Assembly (NCBI GenBank): GCA_011389815.1
Contig: JAABTP010000012.1
Location: 1 to 49,075 of the forward strand
Source: Desulfobulbaceae bacterium
GTDB taxonomy: Bacteria; Desulfobacterota; Desulfobulbia; Desulfobulbales; Desulfobulbaceae
Direction: 5' to 3'
DNA: 49,075 nucleotides
In this document: positions 40,261-49,075 of the stretch, piece after piece
How positions within the stretch are numbered: position 1 is the stretch's first letter
Layout of the letters: each line of letters begins with the position of its first letter
Notes under the pieces: generated by a model
Databases searched by the model: none
Told to the model about the DNA's origin: nothing
Seen by the model: only the letters and a program-made list of their open reading frames with translations
Translations under genes and position numbers: made by a program

Positions 40261-42158
40261 GCCAGTTTATCCAATTCGTTTTTGGTGGTTTGCAAAATTT
40301 CTTCCAGCTCTGCCTGGGGCAGCTGCTCACCAGCATATCCGCTTTGTTCCAAACGGGTAAAGACAACTCGTAACGGTGCCTCAGCTGGCAAGCGTTGTTC
40401 CAGATCTGCCAATGTCACAGCCTCTGGAGCAAGCCCCCAAGCCTCACCAGTACGCTGTTGAATTGCAGCCCGACAATGTTGATGAAAGGTCTCCTGATCT
40501 GGAATCGCCAAGGCCCTGTTCATTTCCTCATAATGGAGAGCCAAATGCTCCTGCACCTTTTTCCGGCGGAGAATACTTGGGTCCCGTGCCAATCTTTGCT
40601 GCTTCAGATACAGTACCAAGGCGATCAAAAGACAAAACAAGGCAAAAACCATAAGCAGCTGAAACCAGAGTTTCTGATATAAGGGCTGAATGGCTGGAAT
40701 CAGTTTCCCTACATCAGGATGCAACGGGGCAAGATGTTGACCAGGATGCGTACCTGCAATTTGCCCACCAATAGCTTGCGTGTCCTTTTGCTGATCAGAC
40801 AATGCGGCAGAGGCTTGCTTCTTTTCTGTCTGAAGAGTTGATTGCCCCACAGACTGATCCGGGGCAGTCTCTAAGGACAACGGAATAGGATCACTGCTCA
40901 ACGTCACATATTCCTCAGCTTGGGGATCAAAATACGAAAATCGCATTGAAGGGACAGCGGTTATTCCCTGTTGTTTCGGGATAAGGGCCTGTTCAAAGGT
41001 CTTTATACCTTTACCTGCGCCCAGATCCTGCACAGTTCCTGAAGCCGGATAAACCTTCCAGCCTGCCTTTTCCTTTAGGTCCGGGGCCTGAACCAGAGCA
41101 AAATTACCCTTGCCCTCAAGCTGCATCTTCACGGTGATCGGATCACCTGCCTTACCGTCCAGCGGCGAAGCAGCCACAGCCAGACTAAAGGTACCAATGG
41201 CACCACTGAAATTATCAGGTTGGTTTTCTGTTGGCAAATCCAGCACTGTCATCTCTTGTTCCTTGCTGATCAGCGTAATATCACGTCGGGAATAGTTGCC
41301 CAAAATACCCGAAAAGAAAGGATCATCTAACAGCGAGGAACCAAAAGGATCTCTGCGAGAGCGAGAACGAACCAGTACCTCAGCATCCATTTCCATGATC
41401 AAAGGAAAACTCCCTTCCTTGACCGCAGCCAGGGTTCCCTGCCAGGTCAAAGCGGTATACACAGTGCCATTCACCTGTTCTTGTTGCTGTTGCGGTTCTT
41501 CATCCAGCGATTGAAGGAGAAAATTTTCTCCACTCAGACGTGGTGTAGACTTGAGCGTAACTCGCCGTCCTGGGGTAAAATAGGCTTTCAATGTAAAGGG
41601 CACCACCTGGCCCGAGTACATACGCTCGGTTTCCGGCATAATCCGCAGAAAACCAATCTTCTTACTTTCATCAGCACCAAGAGGAACACCAGTGGTACCG
41701 GACCTGGAAGAATTACCACCGGCTTGACCAGAGTTCTGCGCTGGCAGTACTGTACACTGTACAGGTTTGCTGGTGTAGGTCTTGCCGTCGATACTCACCT
41801 TGACCGGGGCAATGGTGAAATCGCCAGCTTTATCTGCCTGTACCAGAAAATTATACGAGATTGAGGACGTTATATTGCCGTTTACCCAGGAAGTCTGGCT
41901 GCTCTGGCCCTGATAGGTAAAATGAAGCCCCTGGGCCACAGGCATATCCGGTTCTGCTGACCGGGCCCCGATCACGGTGACAATAAATCGGGCTGCCTGA
42001 TCTTTAGAAAATTTTCCAGGTTGCAGCGTTGCCTCCACCTGAATCTCTGCTGCCAAGGCTATCGCAGGAAAAAAAACAGCGCAGAGCAAGGCAACCACGA
42101 GCCAGTTCCGCATATATCTTCGACTATACAAAGAAAATAAGGTCATCATTCCTCGCAT
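40257..42158 (-). CDS. batD: BatD-like oxygen-tolerance membrane protein
   Basis: 633 residues. N-terminal signal peptide (cleavage near ALAA, about residue 37), then several immunoglobulin-like beta domains facing the periplasm (VEATLQPGKFSKDQAARFIVTVIG..., FTLKAYFTPGRRVTLKSTPRLSGENFLLQSLDEEPQ), a transmembrane helix (about 515-535, LWFQLLMVFALFCLLIALVLYL) and a cytoplasmic helical tail. This is the BatD layout. I use ATG at 42158, which overlaps the batB/C stop as TGATG. An internal ATG at 42146 behind GAGGA is also possible, and a TTG at 42164 is less likely. A proline/Ser/Gly-rich linker (QNSGQAGGNSSRSG) is present near residue 143. Confidence 0.87.
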   Translation of the reverse strand: MRGMMTLFSLYSRRYMRNWLVVALLCAVFFPAIALAAEIQVEATLQPGKFSKDQAARFIVTVIGARSAEPDMPVAQGLHFTYQGQSSQTSWVNGNITSSISYNFLVQADKAGDFTIAPVKVSIDGKTYTSKPVQCTVLPAQNSGQAGGNSSRSGTTGVPLGADESKKIGFLRIMPETERMYSGQVVPFTLKAYFTPGRRVTLKSTPRLSGENFLLQSLDEEPQQQQEQVNGTVYTALTWQGTLAAVKEGSFPLIMEMDAEVLVRSRSRRDPFGSSLLDDPFFSGILGNYSRRDITLISKEQEMTVLDLPTENQPDNFSGAIGTFSLAVAASPLDGKAGDPITVKMQLEGKGNFALVQAPDLKEKAGWKVYPASGTVQDLGAGKGIKTFEQALIPKQQGITAVPSMRFSYFDPQAEEYVTLSSDPIPLSLETAPDQSVGQSTLQTEKKQASAALSDQQKDTQAIGGQIAGTHPGQHLAPLHPDVGKLIPAIQPLYQKLWFQLLMVFALFCLLIALVLYLKQQRLARDPSILRRKKVQEHLALHYEEMNRALAIPDQETFHQHCRAAIQQRTGEAWGLAPEAVTLADLEQRLPAEAPLRVVFTRLEQSGYAGEQLPQAELEEILQTTKNELDKLA

Positions 42159-44317
42159 CACCAATCTTTATCCACTGATTCATTATTCCCCATACCCTGC
42201 GGGATGAAGTTGAGTTCCCCCTGCTCATCCTTGAGGCTGTTGAGCAGATTCTTTGCCTCTTGCTCAGTCATTTTACCCATTATTCTCCGCTCCATATCCT
42301 CAGCACTCAGCTGCTGCTGTTCCTCTCCCGGCTCCTCCTGCTCTTCTTGCTGGGCAGCTGCTTGCTGAATCTCTTCTGCGGTAGGAGCTTCCTCTTTTTC
42401 CGGTTCAGCTGGTTCAGACACAGCCTTTTGCTTTTCTGCCTGCTCCTGATCTTCTTGTCCCTGTTCAGAAGTGGGCTGTTTTTCCTGTTCCTGCGTATCA
42501 GCCTCTTGCTCCTTTGCCGGGCTGTTTTGATCCTCCTGTTCCTCCTGCCCCTCTTGTTTTTCTTGATCTGAAGGCTGCTGGGATTGCTGATCTCCTTGCT
42601 CTGACTGGCTGTTGCTCTGTTCCTCCTTATTCTGCTCTCCCTGCTCCCCCGGCTCATCCTGACGCTTCTTTTCCTGGTCCTTTTGCTGATCTTTTTGCTG
42701 ATCCTGTTGCTGGTCTCCGTTCTCTCCTTCCTGGGGATTATCGCACTGTTTCCCGGACTGACGCATCTTTTCTTTGAGCTGTTCCAGCTTCTTGGTGACC
42801 ATTTCCAGATTATGCGCAGCAGCCTTATCCTCTGGTTCCAGTTTCAGAGCTGCCTCAAAAGATTTCTTTGCCGCATTCCATTGTTTCAGGGCCTGCTCCT
42901 GATCTTCTGCCGCACTTGCTGCCCCCAAAAAAAACTGACTATTCCCCCGATTATAATAGCTCTGGGCCTGAAGTGAAAGGTCATCACTGCTCAGAGCCTG
43001 GGTAAAGGCAGCAGCAGCTTGGTCATATTTCTGCTGACGATACAGGCTCCCTCCGAGATTAAAGTATAAGGCTGGGTCGGTGTTCTCTTCTTTCAAAGCT
43101 TGCTGATAATAGGACTCTGCCCCGGCATAATCCCCGGACTTAAAAAGTTCTTCCCCTTGAGAAGCTTGTGCTTGCTGCATAATGAAGCTACTCAACCCAC
43201 TGAGTGTTATCATAAAAATAACTGTCAATGCAACCCGCTTCTTTCGCCTGCCAGCGGTTTTGACAAAGGGCAGTCCCAAGGAGCGACCACTCCGCCTCCC
43301 GGTGATAAGGAAATCCATGCTCAACAATAATACAGCAACACCCAAGGGCCAGGGAAAACGCTCAATGGGAATCTTTCGACGCCGTTGTCCATGCTCCTCT
43401 TTCGGGATCAGGGCCAGTTTCTCTTGATAAATAGTATCAAATCCTTGCCCCATATTACCTAATGGAACATAAAGACCACCTGTCGTCTCAGCAAGTGCGG
43501 TCAGGGTTTGCTCATCCAACCTGGAGGTAATAAAATTCCCCTGTTTATCCTGTATAAATCCTCCCTCCTGTCCTTGAGAAACCGGTATCAACTCACCTTC
43601 AGGTGTCCCCACGCCAATGGTGTACACGGTCATATTCTGTTCTTTGGCCTGTTCAGCAGCTTTCAAAGCCTCTTCACTCAGATCTTCACCATCAGTGACC
43701 AAGACAAAAATCTTATGATTGGCCTCATTGGACAAGACCTCCCCGCCCTGCCTGATGGCCAACCCGATATCTGTTCCCCCTTTAGGAATACTCCCTGCAT
43801 CCAGAGTCGTCAGCGAAGCATTAAAAGCCTCATAATCTGTCGTCAGAGGACACATGAGAAAGGCCGTACCAGCAAAGGGCAACAGCCCTACCCGATCACC
43901 TTCCAGTTGGGCGACAAAATCCCGGATAGCGAGTTTTGCCCGCCCCAAGCGACTGGGTTTAATATCCTGAGCAAGCATGGAATTGGACACATCTACCCCG
44001 ATAAGAATATCAATTCCTTTACGTCGTACCTCAATCCAACGCTCACCGTATTGGGGTCTGGCCAGAGCAAAAAACAAACAGGCCATACCACCAACAAAAA
44101 GCATATTTTTCCATCGACGACGAGAAGAGGAAACATTATTAGTCAGGCCAGCTAACAGCTTGGGAGCAACAAATTTTCCCAGCTCATTCTTTCTCCGTCT
44201 GGTAGTAAAAAACGAAAAAGCAAGGAACGCAAGGCAGGCAATCAAGCCAATCAACAACCAAAAAGGTTGGGCAAGGGTTGGTAAGAGAGACATAGAATAC
44301 ATACTCCAGAATTTCAT
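42158..44317 (-). CDS. batB: fused BatB-BatC protein: von Willebrand A domain plus TPR
   Basis: 719 residues. N-terminal helices (about 15-35 and 70-85) frame a short loop. A von Willebrand A domain (about 100-300) follows, with an intact MIDAS metal site DVSNSM, the threonine in GGTDIGLAI and DGED. A third helix (about 320-338) precedes a periplasmic-type TPR unit (about 393-510, ELFKSGDYAGAESYYQQALKEE, LYFNLGGSLYRQQKYDQAAAAF) and a long Gln/Glu/Asp-rich tail (about 520-690). The first part is BatB and the second BatC, usually separate genes. The listed start is the longest. GGAG ten bases upstream favours Met9 (44293). No BatA, DUF58 or MoxR gene lies upstream. Confidence 0.87.
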   Translation of the reverse strand: MKFWSMYSMSLLPTLAQPFWLLIGLIACLAFLAFSFFTTRRRKNELGKFVAPKLLAGLTNNVSSSRRRWKNMLFVGGMACLFFALARPQYGERWIEVRRKGIDILIGVDVSNSMLAQDIKPSRLGRAKLAIRDFVAQLEGDRVGLLPFAGTAFLMCPLTTDYEAFNASLTTLDAGSIPKGGTDIGLAIRQGGEVLSNEANHKIFVLVTDGEDLSEEALKAAEQAKEQNMTVYTIGVGTPEGELIPVSQGQEGGFIQDKQGNFITSRLDEQTLTALAETTGGLYVPLGNMGQGFDTIYQEKLALIPKEEHGQRRRKIPIERFPWPLGVAVLLLSMDFLITGRRSGRSLGLPFVKTAGRRKKRVALTVIFMITLSGLSSFIMQQAQASQGEELFKSGDYAGAESYYQQALKEENTDPALYFNLGGSLYRQQKYDQAAAAFTQALSSDDLSLQAQSYYNRGNSQFFLGAASAAEDQEQALKQWNAAKKSFEAALKLEPEDKAAAHNLEMVTKKLEQLKEKMRQSGKQCDNPQEGENGDQQQDQQKDQQKDQEKKRQDEPGEQGEQNKEEQSNSQSEQGDQQSQQPSDQEKQEGQEEQEDQNSPAKEQEADTQEQEKQPTSEQGQEDQEQAEKQKAVSEPAEPEKEEAPTAEEIQQAAAQQEEQEEPGEEQQQLSAEDMERRIMGKMTEQEAKNLLNSLKDEQGELNFIPQGMGNNESVDKDW

Positions 44318-44517
44318 ATACAGAATTCGCTTCTTCCTGTCACGAACTCATTCTTGTTCAGCCTTTTCTTTCTGCTACGTCCAAAAATCGTTGACAGTAT
44401 TTTCTCATCCGTGTTATAGCATTTCAGCTTCTTCTTGCGGGCAATAATGATCCTGAAAACAGCTCGCTAAAACTACTTATCAGAGAGCAATCTCCAGCAG
44501 AAACCATTTCGTCTTCC

Positions 44518-44916
44518 ATGCCAGCAAAGAATCTCCAATACCATAACGACTATCCCTATTTTTTCAAGAGTGATGCCTGTAAATCCTGCGGAGGAAAATG
44601 CTGCCGGGGCCAACAAGGGTATATTCGGATCAACATGGAGGAATTGGGAAACATGGCGAATGCAAAGGGATTATCTCCAAAGGAATTTGCCCGCCAATAT
44701 GTTCGGCAAGTCACGGGAGGATTATCTCTTCAGGAAAGAATCATTAATAATGAACACTTCTGCTGCTTCCTTGACCCTGTTGATCATTACTGCACCATTT
44801 ATCAGCAGCGGCCAGAGCAATGCAGAACCTTTCCTTTTTGGGAGGAGTTTAAGGAGGAGCCTGAGAAACTTTTTCTCAGCTGCCCTGGGATTATTAGCGT
44901 TCCCAAACCGACATAA
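44518..44916 (+). CDS. YkgJ-family cysteine cluster protein
   Basis: 132 residues with the cysteine pattern of the YkgJ/UPF0153 family, which is thought to bind zinc or an iron-sulfur cluster: ACKSCGGKCCRG near residues 20-31, CCFLDPVDHYCTIYQQRPEQCRTFPFW near 82-108, and a last Cys near 122. It has no signal peptide. The biological role of the family is not settled. Some members have been proposed to act in oxidative or metal chemistry. It diverges from the Bat operon across a 200-base gap. The ribosome site is not evident. Confidence 0.85.
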   Translation: MPAKNLQYHNDYPYFFKSDACKSCGGKCCRGQQGYIRINMEELGNMANAKGLSPKEFARQYVRQVTGGLSLQERIINNEHFCCFLDPVDHYCTIYQQRPEQCRTFPFWEEFKEEPEKLFLSCPGIISVPKPT

Positions 44917-45085
44917 TTTTTATATCCTTCCTGGAAACTTCGGAATAAAAAATGTTTTTTATACGGCAAAGTGGTATGCTATTATTGTTTGTTAGAAGGA
45001 TATGACATTTTCGGCTTGCTCTGTTGAAAATACGCCTCATAACGAGAAGAAAAATAGAATGCATTATCTGTCAGGAGACCATAAG

Positions 45086-47806
45086 ATGAAGCGATACCAG
45101 ATGATTATAAATTTAAATAGATTATTGATTTTGCTTTTTTTAATACTGTCAGTCATTGTTTCGACAGGATGTAAGAAAGATAAAGAAAATAAACAAGATG
45201 AAACTCAGAACGTGACAGAAGGAAATCCCCCTGCGGTTAAGAATGATAAGACAAATGAAATTTCTATCAGCAACGGTTCGGTGACAGAAGGGGATGAAGG
45301 AAATACAACCCTCAAGTTGACTGTATCCTGCTCAGCGAATCCTCGTAAAAATAGCGATATAACAGTAAAGTGGTCGACATCGGATGCAACAGGAACGAGT
45401 GAAGCCCAAGCTACAGCGGGAGAAGATTATACAACGAATAGCGGAGTGTTAACCTTTAAAAAAGGAGAAAGTCTGCAACAGGATATAGTCGTCACTGTGA
45501 AAAGCGATACTGAAGCAGAAGAAGATGAGCTTTTTTTAGTTACACTTGAGCAACCTGTTAATGCGACTATTGTAAATAGTGTTGGGGAAGCGTTGATATT
45601 GAATGACGACAATGGTGGTACGCCTGAACTCTCTAATGAAACAAAATATGCGAATCTACCGGTGGGGACTGTTATTGCTGATCACTTTAATGATTTTAGC
45701 CAAAAGGATTATAATGATAATGCTGAGTATAGTATAGTATCAGTTTCAGGGCAACCGTTTACGGAAGCTGTACAGATCAAGATAACCACAGAACCTTCTT
45801 CAGATTCCCGAGTCAATATGACGATTGACTCTCCTATTCAGCTGCATGAAAATGATGTTATTTTGGCATCATTTTATGCCAGGACAATCTCACCTGCACC
45901 GGGCGGCTCTTCTGGACACCTGGAATTTTTACTACAGCATGATAGCGACCCATGGACAGAGTATGTAACTTGGCCTCAGGATATAGGGACGAGTTGGAAG
46001 AGATATTATATACCTTTGACCGTCCAGGTTTGGCGTGGAATGCGATCAGAAGTTTATGTTCCCGCACCATCAGATGGAGACGATACAACCTTTGGGATTG
46101 GGGAAGTGCGCTTTCGCTTTTCCCTTGGGTACTATCCGCAGACAATTCAATTAGCTGATATGCGAATAGTGGATTATGGAACTACAGTAACCGGATCTGA
46201 ATTACCCGTTACCCTTCTTCCTGCTAAAACTAATAACTTCATTATACCGGGGAATTCACCTAGTACTGGCGATACTAACTGGACACCTAAATTACTTGCT
46301 CAAGCTGAAGCTGGAAATATGTATCTCCCTGATTTCAGCTATGCCGGATATCGTAACGGTGAAGAGGTGTTACCGACCGGTGACGGCTGGACAGTAGTTA
46401 ATGTACTTGATTATGGAGCAACTCCTAATGATGAAACTGACGATACAGCAGCGATCAAAAATGCCATTGCTGCAGCTGAGAAAGTAGCGGGATCGGTAAT
46501 ACTTGCCTTTCCTGCCGGAAAATTTGTCATCAGTGATATTTTGATAATACAGAGGAAAAATTTTATTTTTCGAGGAGCAGGAAGTCATGACGGAGGTACA
46601 ATTATTGCTCCTTCAAAACCAATGAAGGCTATGACAAAGCCACCATTGATACAGGATATTGAGCAACAGATAATTTCTTCCAACCGAAAGACGAGCCATG
46701 GTGAACTGTATTCACCATTTTCTTGGTCGGGTGGAGTCATTTGGGTGGGGAGCCCAAAGGCACACGGAGATAGCGGTGCAACGGGTACTGCTACACGAAC
46801 TACCGGAACAGCAAGCCGAGGTGGACATACCATATTAGTAGATGACGCATCCAATTTGATACCGAGTCAAGTAGTCCAGTTGAGGTATTATGATAATTCG
46901 TCGGCTAATCCTCTATATGACCATATTTTTGATTGCACCGCTTCTGATCTTCCCGAAGGGTATGGTGCCAGTCTCTCTGAGGACCCTGAAGTGCGTCAGA
47001 GTGTTACCGTTCAAAGCGTTTCTGGCAATAGTGTAACTTTTAAGGAACCACTAAATCATGACATTCAAGAGGGATGGCATTGCGAGTTAAAAACAGTGAA
47101 TTGGTTTTCGACTATAGGAGTCGAAGGTATTGCTATTGAGTTTCCAAAGGTTAATTATGCAGGTCATCATGTTGAACATGGTTATAATGCTATCTATTTA
47201 AATGATGCGTTAAATTGCTGGATAGATGATGTCAAAATAACTAATGTTGATTCAGGTATTCTTATAGAGAACAGTAAAAATGTCACTGTTAGTAATGTTA
47301 TTGTCAATGGGCGAGGAGGGCACTATTCTTTAATGGCAACTGATTCTGATCAAATTTTGTTTCGTGATTTTCAATCAGATAATCGTTCTTGTCACTCCTT
47401 AAGCTTTAATACGGATGCCAGGACGGTAGTATATACACATGGAATGGTGAGAGACGTTACCTTTGATCAGCATAACGGGATGAACCATCAAAATCTATTG
47501 GACGATCTTGATGTCAGAGGAGAAGTACGTCATCTCTGGCACCATGGTGGAGCAAGTTCAATGAGCCCGGCGCATGGAGCTTTCAATACAGCTTGGAATT
47601 TGAGATTCATTCCTGCAGGACAGGTTCCTGTTCTGGGTACTCCTATTAATGATGGGCCAAATGCATATTTGATAGGGCTTTCGAGTGATGCAACCTTGAT
47701 GTTTAAATACGGTCCAAATGCGTACACTGAAGGGTTCGGTCGCCGTGATATTGCGGTTCCCTCGCTCTATGAATATCAACTTAATCGCCGCATGCAATCT
47801 GATTGA
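45086..47806 (+). CDS. lipoprotein with Calx-beta, carbohydrate-binding-like and pectate-lyase-fold domains
   Basis: 906 residues from ATG 45086, chosen for AGGAG eight bases upstream and for the signal ending in VSTGC (lipobox Cys29). An upstream in-frame ATG at 45002 has no such support. A Calx-beta domain (about 50-170) has SVTEGDEGNTTLKLTV, TAGEDYT and DTEAEEDELFLVTL. A beta-sandwich (about 185-365) resembles CBM4/9-type modules (VILASFYARTI, SLGYYPQTIQLADMRIVDYG). A right-handed beta-helix of the pectate-lyase-3 superfamily (about 430-850) opens with VVNVLDYGATPNDETDDTAAIKNAI and continues with repeated short strands (IYLNDALNCWIDDVKITNVDSGILIENSKNVTVSNV). It is probably a surface polysaccharide lyase or binding protein. 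The gene is AT-richer than the rest of the window, which may mark transfer. Confidence 0.75.
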   Translation: MKRYQMIINLNRLLILLFLILSVIVSTGCKKDKENKQDETQNVTEGNPPAVKNDKTNEISISNGSVTEGDEGNTTLKLTVSCSANPRKNSDITVKWSTSDATGTSEAQATAGEDYTTNSGVLTFKKGESLQQDIVVTVKSDTEAEEDELFLVTLEQPVNATIVNSVGEALILNDDNGGTPELSNETKYANLPVGTVIADHFNDFSQKDYNDNAEYSIVSVSGQPFTEAVQIKITTEPSSDSRVNMTIDSPIQLHENDVILASFYARTISPAPGGSSGHLEFLLQHDSDPWTEYVTWPQDIGTSWKRYYIPLTVQVWRGMRSEVYVPAPSDGDDTTFGIGEVRFRFSLGYYPQTIQLADMRIVDYGTTVTGSELPVTLLPAKTNNFIIPGNSPSTGDTNWTPKLLAQAEAGNMYLPDFSYAGYRNGEEVLPTGDGWTVVNVLDYGATPNDETDDTAAIKNAIAAAEKVAGSVILAFPAGKFVISDILIIQRKNFIFRGAGSHDGGTIIAPSKPMKAMTKPPLIQDIEQQIISSNRKTSHGELYSPFSWSGGVIWVGSPKAHGDSGATGTATRTTGTASRGGHTILVDDASNLIPSQVVQLRYYDNSSANPLYDHIFDCTASDLPEGYGASLSEDPEVRQSVTVQSVSGNSVTFKEPLNHDIQEGWHCELKTVNWFSTIGVEGIAIEFPKVNYAGHHVEHGYNAIYLNDALNCWIDDVKITNVDSGILIENSKNVTVSNVIVNGRGGHYSLMATDSDQILFRDFQSDNRSCHSLSFNTDARTVVYTHGMVRDVTFDQHNGMNHQNLLDDLDVRGEVRHLWHHGGASSMSPAHGAFNTAWNLRFIPAGQVPVLGTPINDGPNAYLIGLSSDATLMFKYGPNAYTEGFGRRDIAVPSLYEYQLNRRMQSD

Positions 47807-47880
47807 GCGGAGAGAACAGAATATTTGGGTGGTAAGCGACTTTATTGTATGCCCAATTATTAGAATAAAAACATATTATT

Positions 47881-49002
47881 ATGAATAGAAATTTTCCAAG
47901 ATACCTAGATTTTAACCCGAAAGTTCCTGTGTGGTGCGTCACACCTGATCATCCCGGATGTATTCACCGTTTTTTCGATACATCCCCTATTAGCCCTTCA
48001 GGAAGATATCTTGCCGCTTTCCAACTGCCTATTGAAGACCGATTACCGGACCCGGGTGAATTGGGGAAGATTTGTATTGTAGATTTGGAAAGCGGAGAAA
48101 CGAACTTCATTGCGGAAACTTGTGGTTGGGGGGCACAGATGGGTGCAAACATAAACTGGGGGGCAAGCGATCACGAACTTTTTTTTAATGATGTTGATAC
48201 AAACATTTGGCATCCTTTTGCTTGGAAAATTAATCCGTTAACCGGGAAACGCTATAAAATGGAGGGAACAGTCTATCATGTTTCCCCTGATGGACGATGG
48301 CTTCTATCAGCAAATTTGACGACTATGACCAAGACTCAGGTCGGTTACAGTGTATGTTTACCTAATAATGGTACAGTAAAACGTAATATAGGCCCCTCAA
48401 AAACGGATGGTTTTTATTTGACTGACACAGCTACTGGCAAGAAACATTTATTGGTTAATATAGCTGATTTATTAGCAGACTTCTCTCATTCATGGGGTAT
48501 TTCTGATTTTGACCAACAGGAGATTTATGGTTTTCACTGTAAATTTAATCCCCAAGGTGATAAAGTTATGTTAAGTTTGAGATGGTTTCCCGTCTCTGAT
48601 AACCCTAATGATAATATGTTTCATGCAAATTTTTCAGCAATACGTTTCGCCTGGATCACAATGAGCCTTGACGGGAAAGAAAAACATTGTGCTGTTGGCC
48701 CTGATCAGTGGGAAAAAGGAGGACATCATGCTACATGGTTCCCTGATGGAAGGCGAATCTCTATGAATTTGAACATTGACAGGGATGGTATGCGTTTTGT
48801 CGCAGTCAATGCGGACGGGAGCAACTTGCATACAATGTTACCAGATGCAATAGGAACTGGTCACCCAACAGTTCACGCTGATGGTAGACATTTAATGACT
48901 GATACCTATACATGGGGCGCTACATCATTCGGAGATGGAACTATACCCTTACGTTGGATTGACTTAGAGAATGGGGAGGAGGAAGTTATTGTTCGGATGT
49001 AA
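47881..49002 (+). CDS. beta-propeller protein resembling oligogalacturonate lyase (PL22)
   Basis: 373 residues, no signal peptide. Repeated blade motifs are visible: PISPSGRYLAAFQL, INWGASDHELFFND, HVSPDGRWLLSANL, KFNPQGDKVMLSLRW, HHATWFPDGRRISMNL, TVHADGRHLMTDTY. These are typical of TolB-like and WD40-like propellers. Histidines in GGHHATWFPDG and GHPTVHADG recall the metal-binding histidines of PL22 oligogalacturonate lyases, which split unsaturated disaccharides in the cytosol. The preceding gene encodes a pectate-lyase-fold lipoprotein 75 bases away, which strengthens a uronic-acid polysaccharide theme. I am not sure of the enzymatic assignment. A non-catalytic propeller is possible. No clear ribosome site precedes the ATG. 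Base composition is AT-rich like its neighbour. Confidence 0.5.
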   Translation: MNRNFPRYLDFNPKVPVWCVTPDHPGCIHRFFDTSPISPSGRYLAAFQLPIEDRLPDPGELGKICIVDLESGETNFIAETCGWGAQMGANINWGASDHELFFNDVDTNIWHPFAWKINPLTGKRYKMEGTVYHVSPDGRWLLSANLTTMTKTQVGYSVCLPNNGTVKRNIGPSKTDGFYLTDTATGKKHLLVNIADLLADFSHSWGISDFDQQEIYGFHCKFNPQGDKVMLSLRWFPVSDNPNDNMFHANFSAIRFAWITMSLDGKEKHCAVGPDQWEKGGHHATWFPDGRRISMNLNIDRDGMRFVAVNADGSNLHTMLPDAIGTGHPTVHADGRHLMTDTYTWGATSFGDGTIPLRWIDLENGEEEVIVRM

Positions 49003-49075
49003 CCGTTCACCCCCCTCATTCCACACAAAAAAAGATTGGACAAAAAAAGAAGATCACGATAGTTTAAGGGTCACA

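Noticed and set aside
42260-42571. Leu/Phe-rich plus-strand frame resembling a membrane protein
   Set aside because: It is the complement of the Gln/Glu-rich tail of the Bat fusion; CTG/TTC-rich antisense codons mimic hydrophobic helices.
43508-44155. 215-codon plus-strand frame
   Set aside because: Antisense to the BatB von Willebrand domain, no start signal, no recognisable motif.
1-49075. tRNA, rRNA, insertion sequences or prophage genes
   Set aside because: No tRNA T-loop/acceptor patterns outside genes, no rRNA-like blocks, and no transposase, integrase or phage structural gene were seen on either strand.

Overview
The window looks like chromosomal DNA of a moderately AT-rich, Gram-negative bacterium. 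A Desulfobulbales-type desulfobacterote (sulfur-cycling delta-proteobacterium) is my best guess, but no rRNA or other phylogenetic marker is present. The guess rests on the gene styles: a carboxynorspermidine-type polyamine operon, a haem-binding DUF3365-EAL sensor, a CHASE4-GGDEF protein, a VCBS-propeller protein, a PlsC-ACP-acyl ligase fusion and a Bat operon. No tRNA, rRNA, CRISPR array, IS element or prophage was seen. About 33 protein genes fill the window.

Layout. 0.25-1.2 kb: tRNA-dihydrouridine synthase (minus strand) with its own terminator. 1.4-4.0 kb: a membrane protein with a TerB-like domain and a CHASE4-HAMP-GGDEF diguanylate cyclase. 4.3-8.7 kb: a translationally coupled polyamine operon (SpeD-like pyruvoyl decarboxylase, carboxynorspermidine decarboxylase, two tandem carboxynorspermidine synthase paralogues, small SET-domain protein). 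8.8-10.8 kb: transketolase, preceded by a terminator-like leader hairpin. 11.3-14.0 kb: two envelope or exported proteins (a beta-barrel-like protein and a VCBS/FG-GAP propeller), each with a sigma70-like promoter. 14.1-24.4 kb: a minus-strand block of nuclease-fold protein, haem-sensor EAL phosphodiesterase, an apparently frameshifted unknown gene, PlsC-ACP-AMP ligase fusion, exonuclease I and an MltD-like lytic transglycosylase lipoprotein. 24.9-31.6 kb: a very large class A penicillin-binding protein, a lipoprotein with helical repeats and a coiled-coil protein. 31.7-37.9 kb: DUF456 protein, topoisomerase III, RsfS, GpmI and UDP-glucuronate decarboxylase. 37.96-38.12 kb: seven contiguous 23-bp dyad-symmetric repeats. 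38.4-39.5 kb: periplasmic thioredoxin-like protein and an unknown protein. 39.5-44.3 kb: minus-strand batB/C-batD-batE operon. 44.5-49.0 kb: YkgJ-type cysteine cluster protein, then two AT-richer genes, a Calx-beta/CBM-like/pectate-lyase-fold lipoprotein and a beta-propeller protein resembling oligogalacturonate lyases.

How the genes fit together. The strongest functional unit is the polyamine operon, with ATGA or short overlaps at most junctions. Its odd combination is a SpeD homologue with no spermidine synthase beside the aspartate-semialdehyde-dependent CASDH/CASDC route. This invites the hypothesis that the SpeD homologue has another decarboxylase role. A second theme is the envelope: lytic transglycosylase, class A PBP, lipoproteins, phospholipid acyl-recycling fusion, UDP-xylose synthesis and Bat proteins. 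A third is c-di-GMP turnover, with one intact GGDEF and one EAL protein whose own GGDEF is degenerate.

Coordinates and translations were read directly. Family assignments come from recognised motifs, not from a database search.
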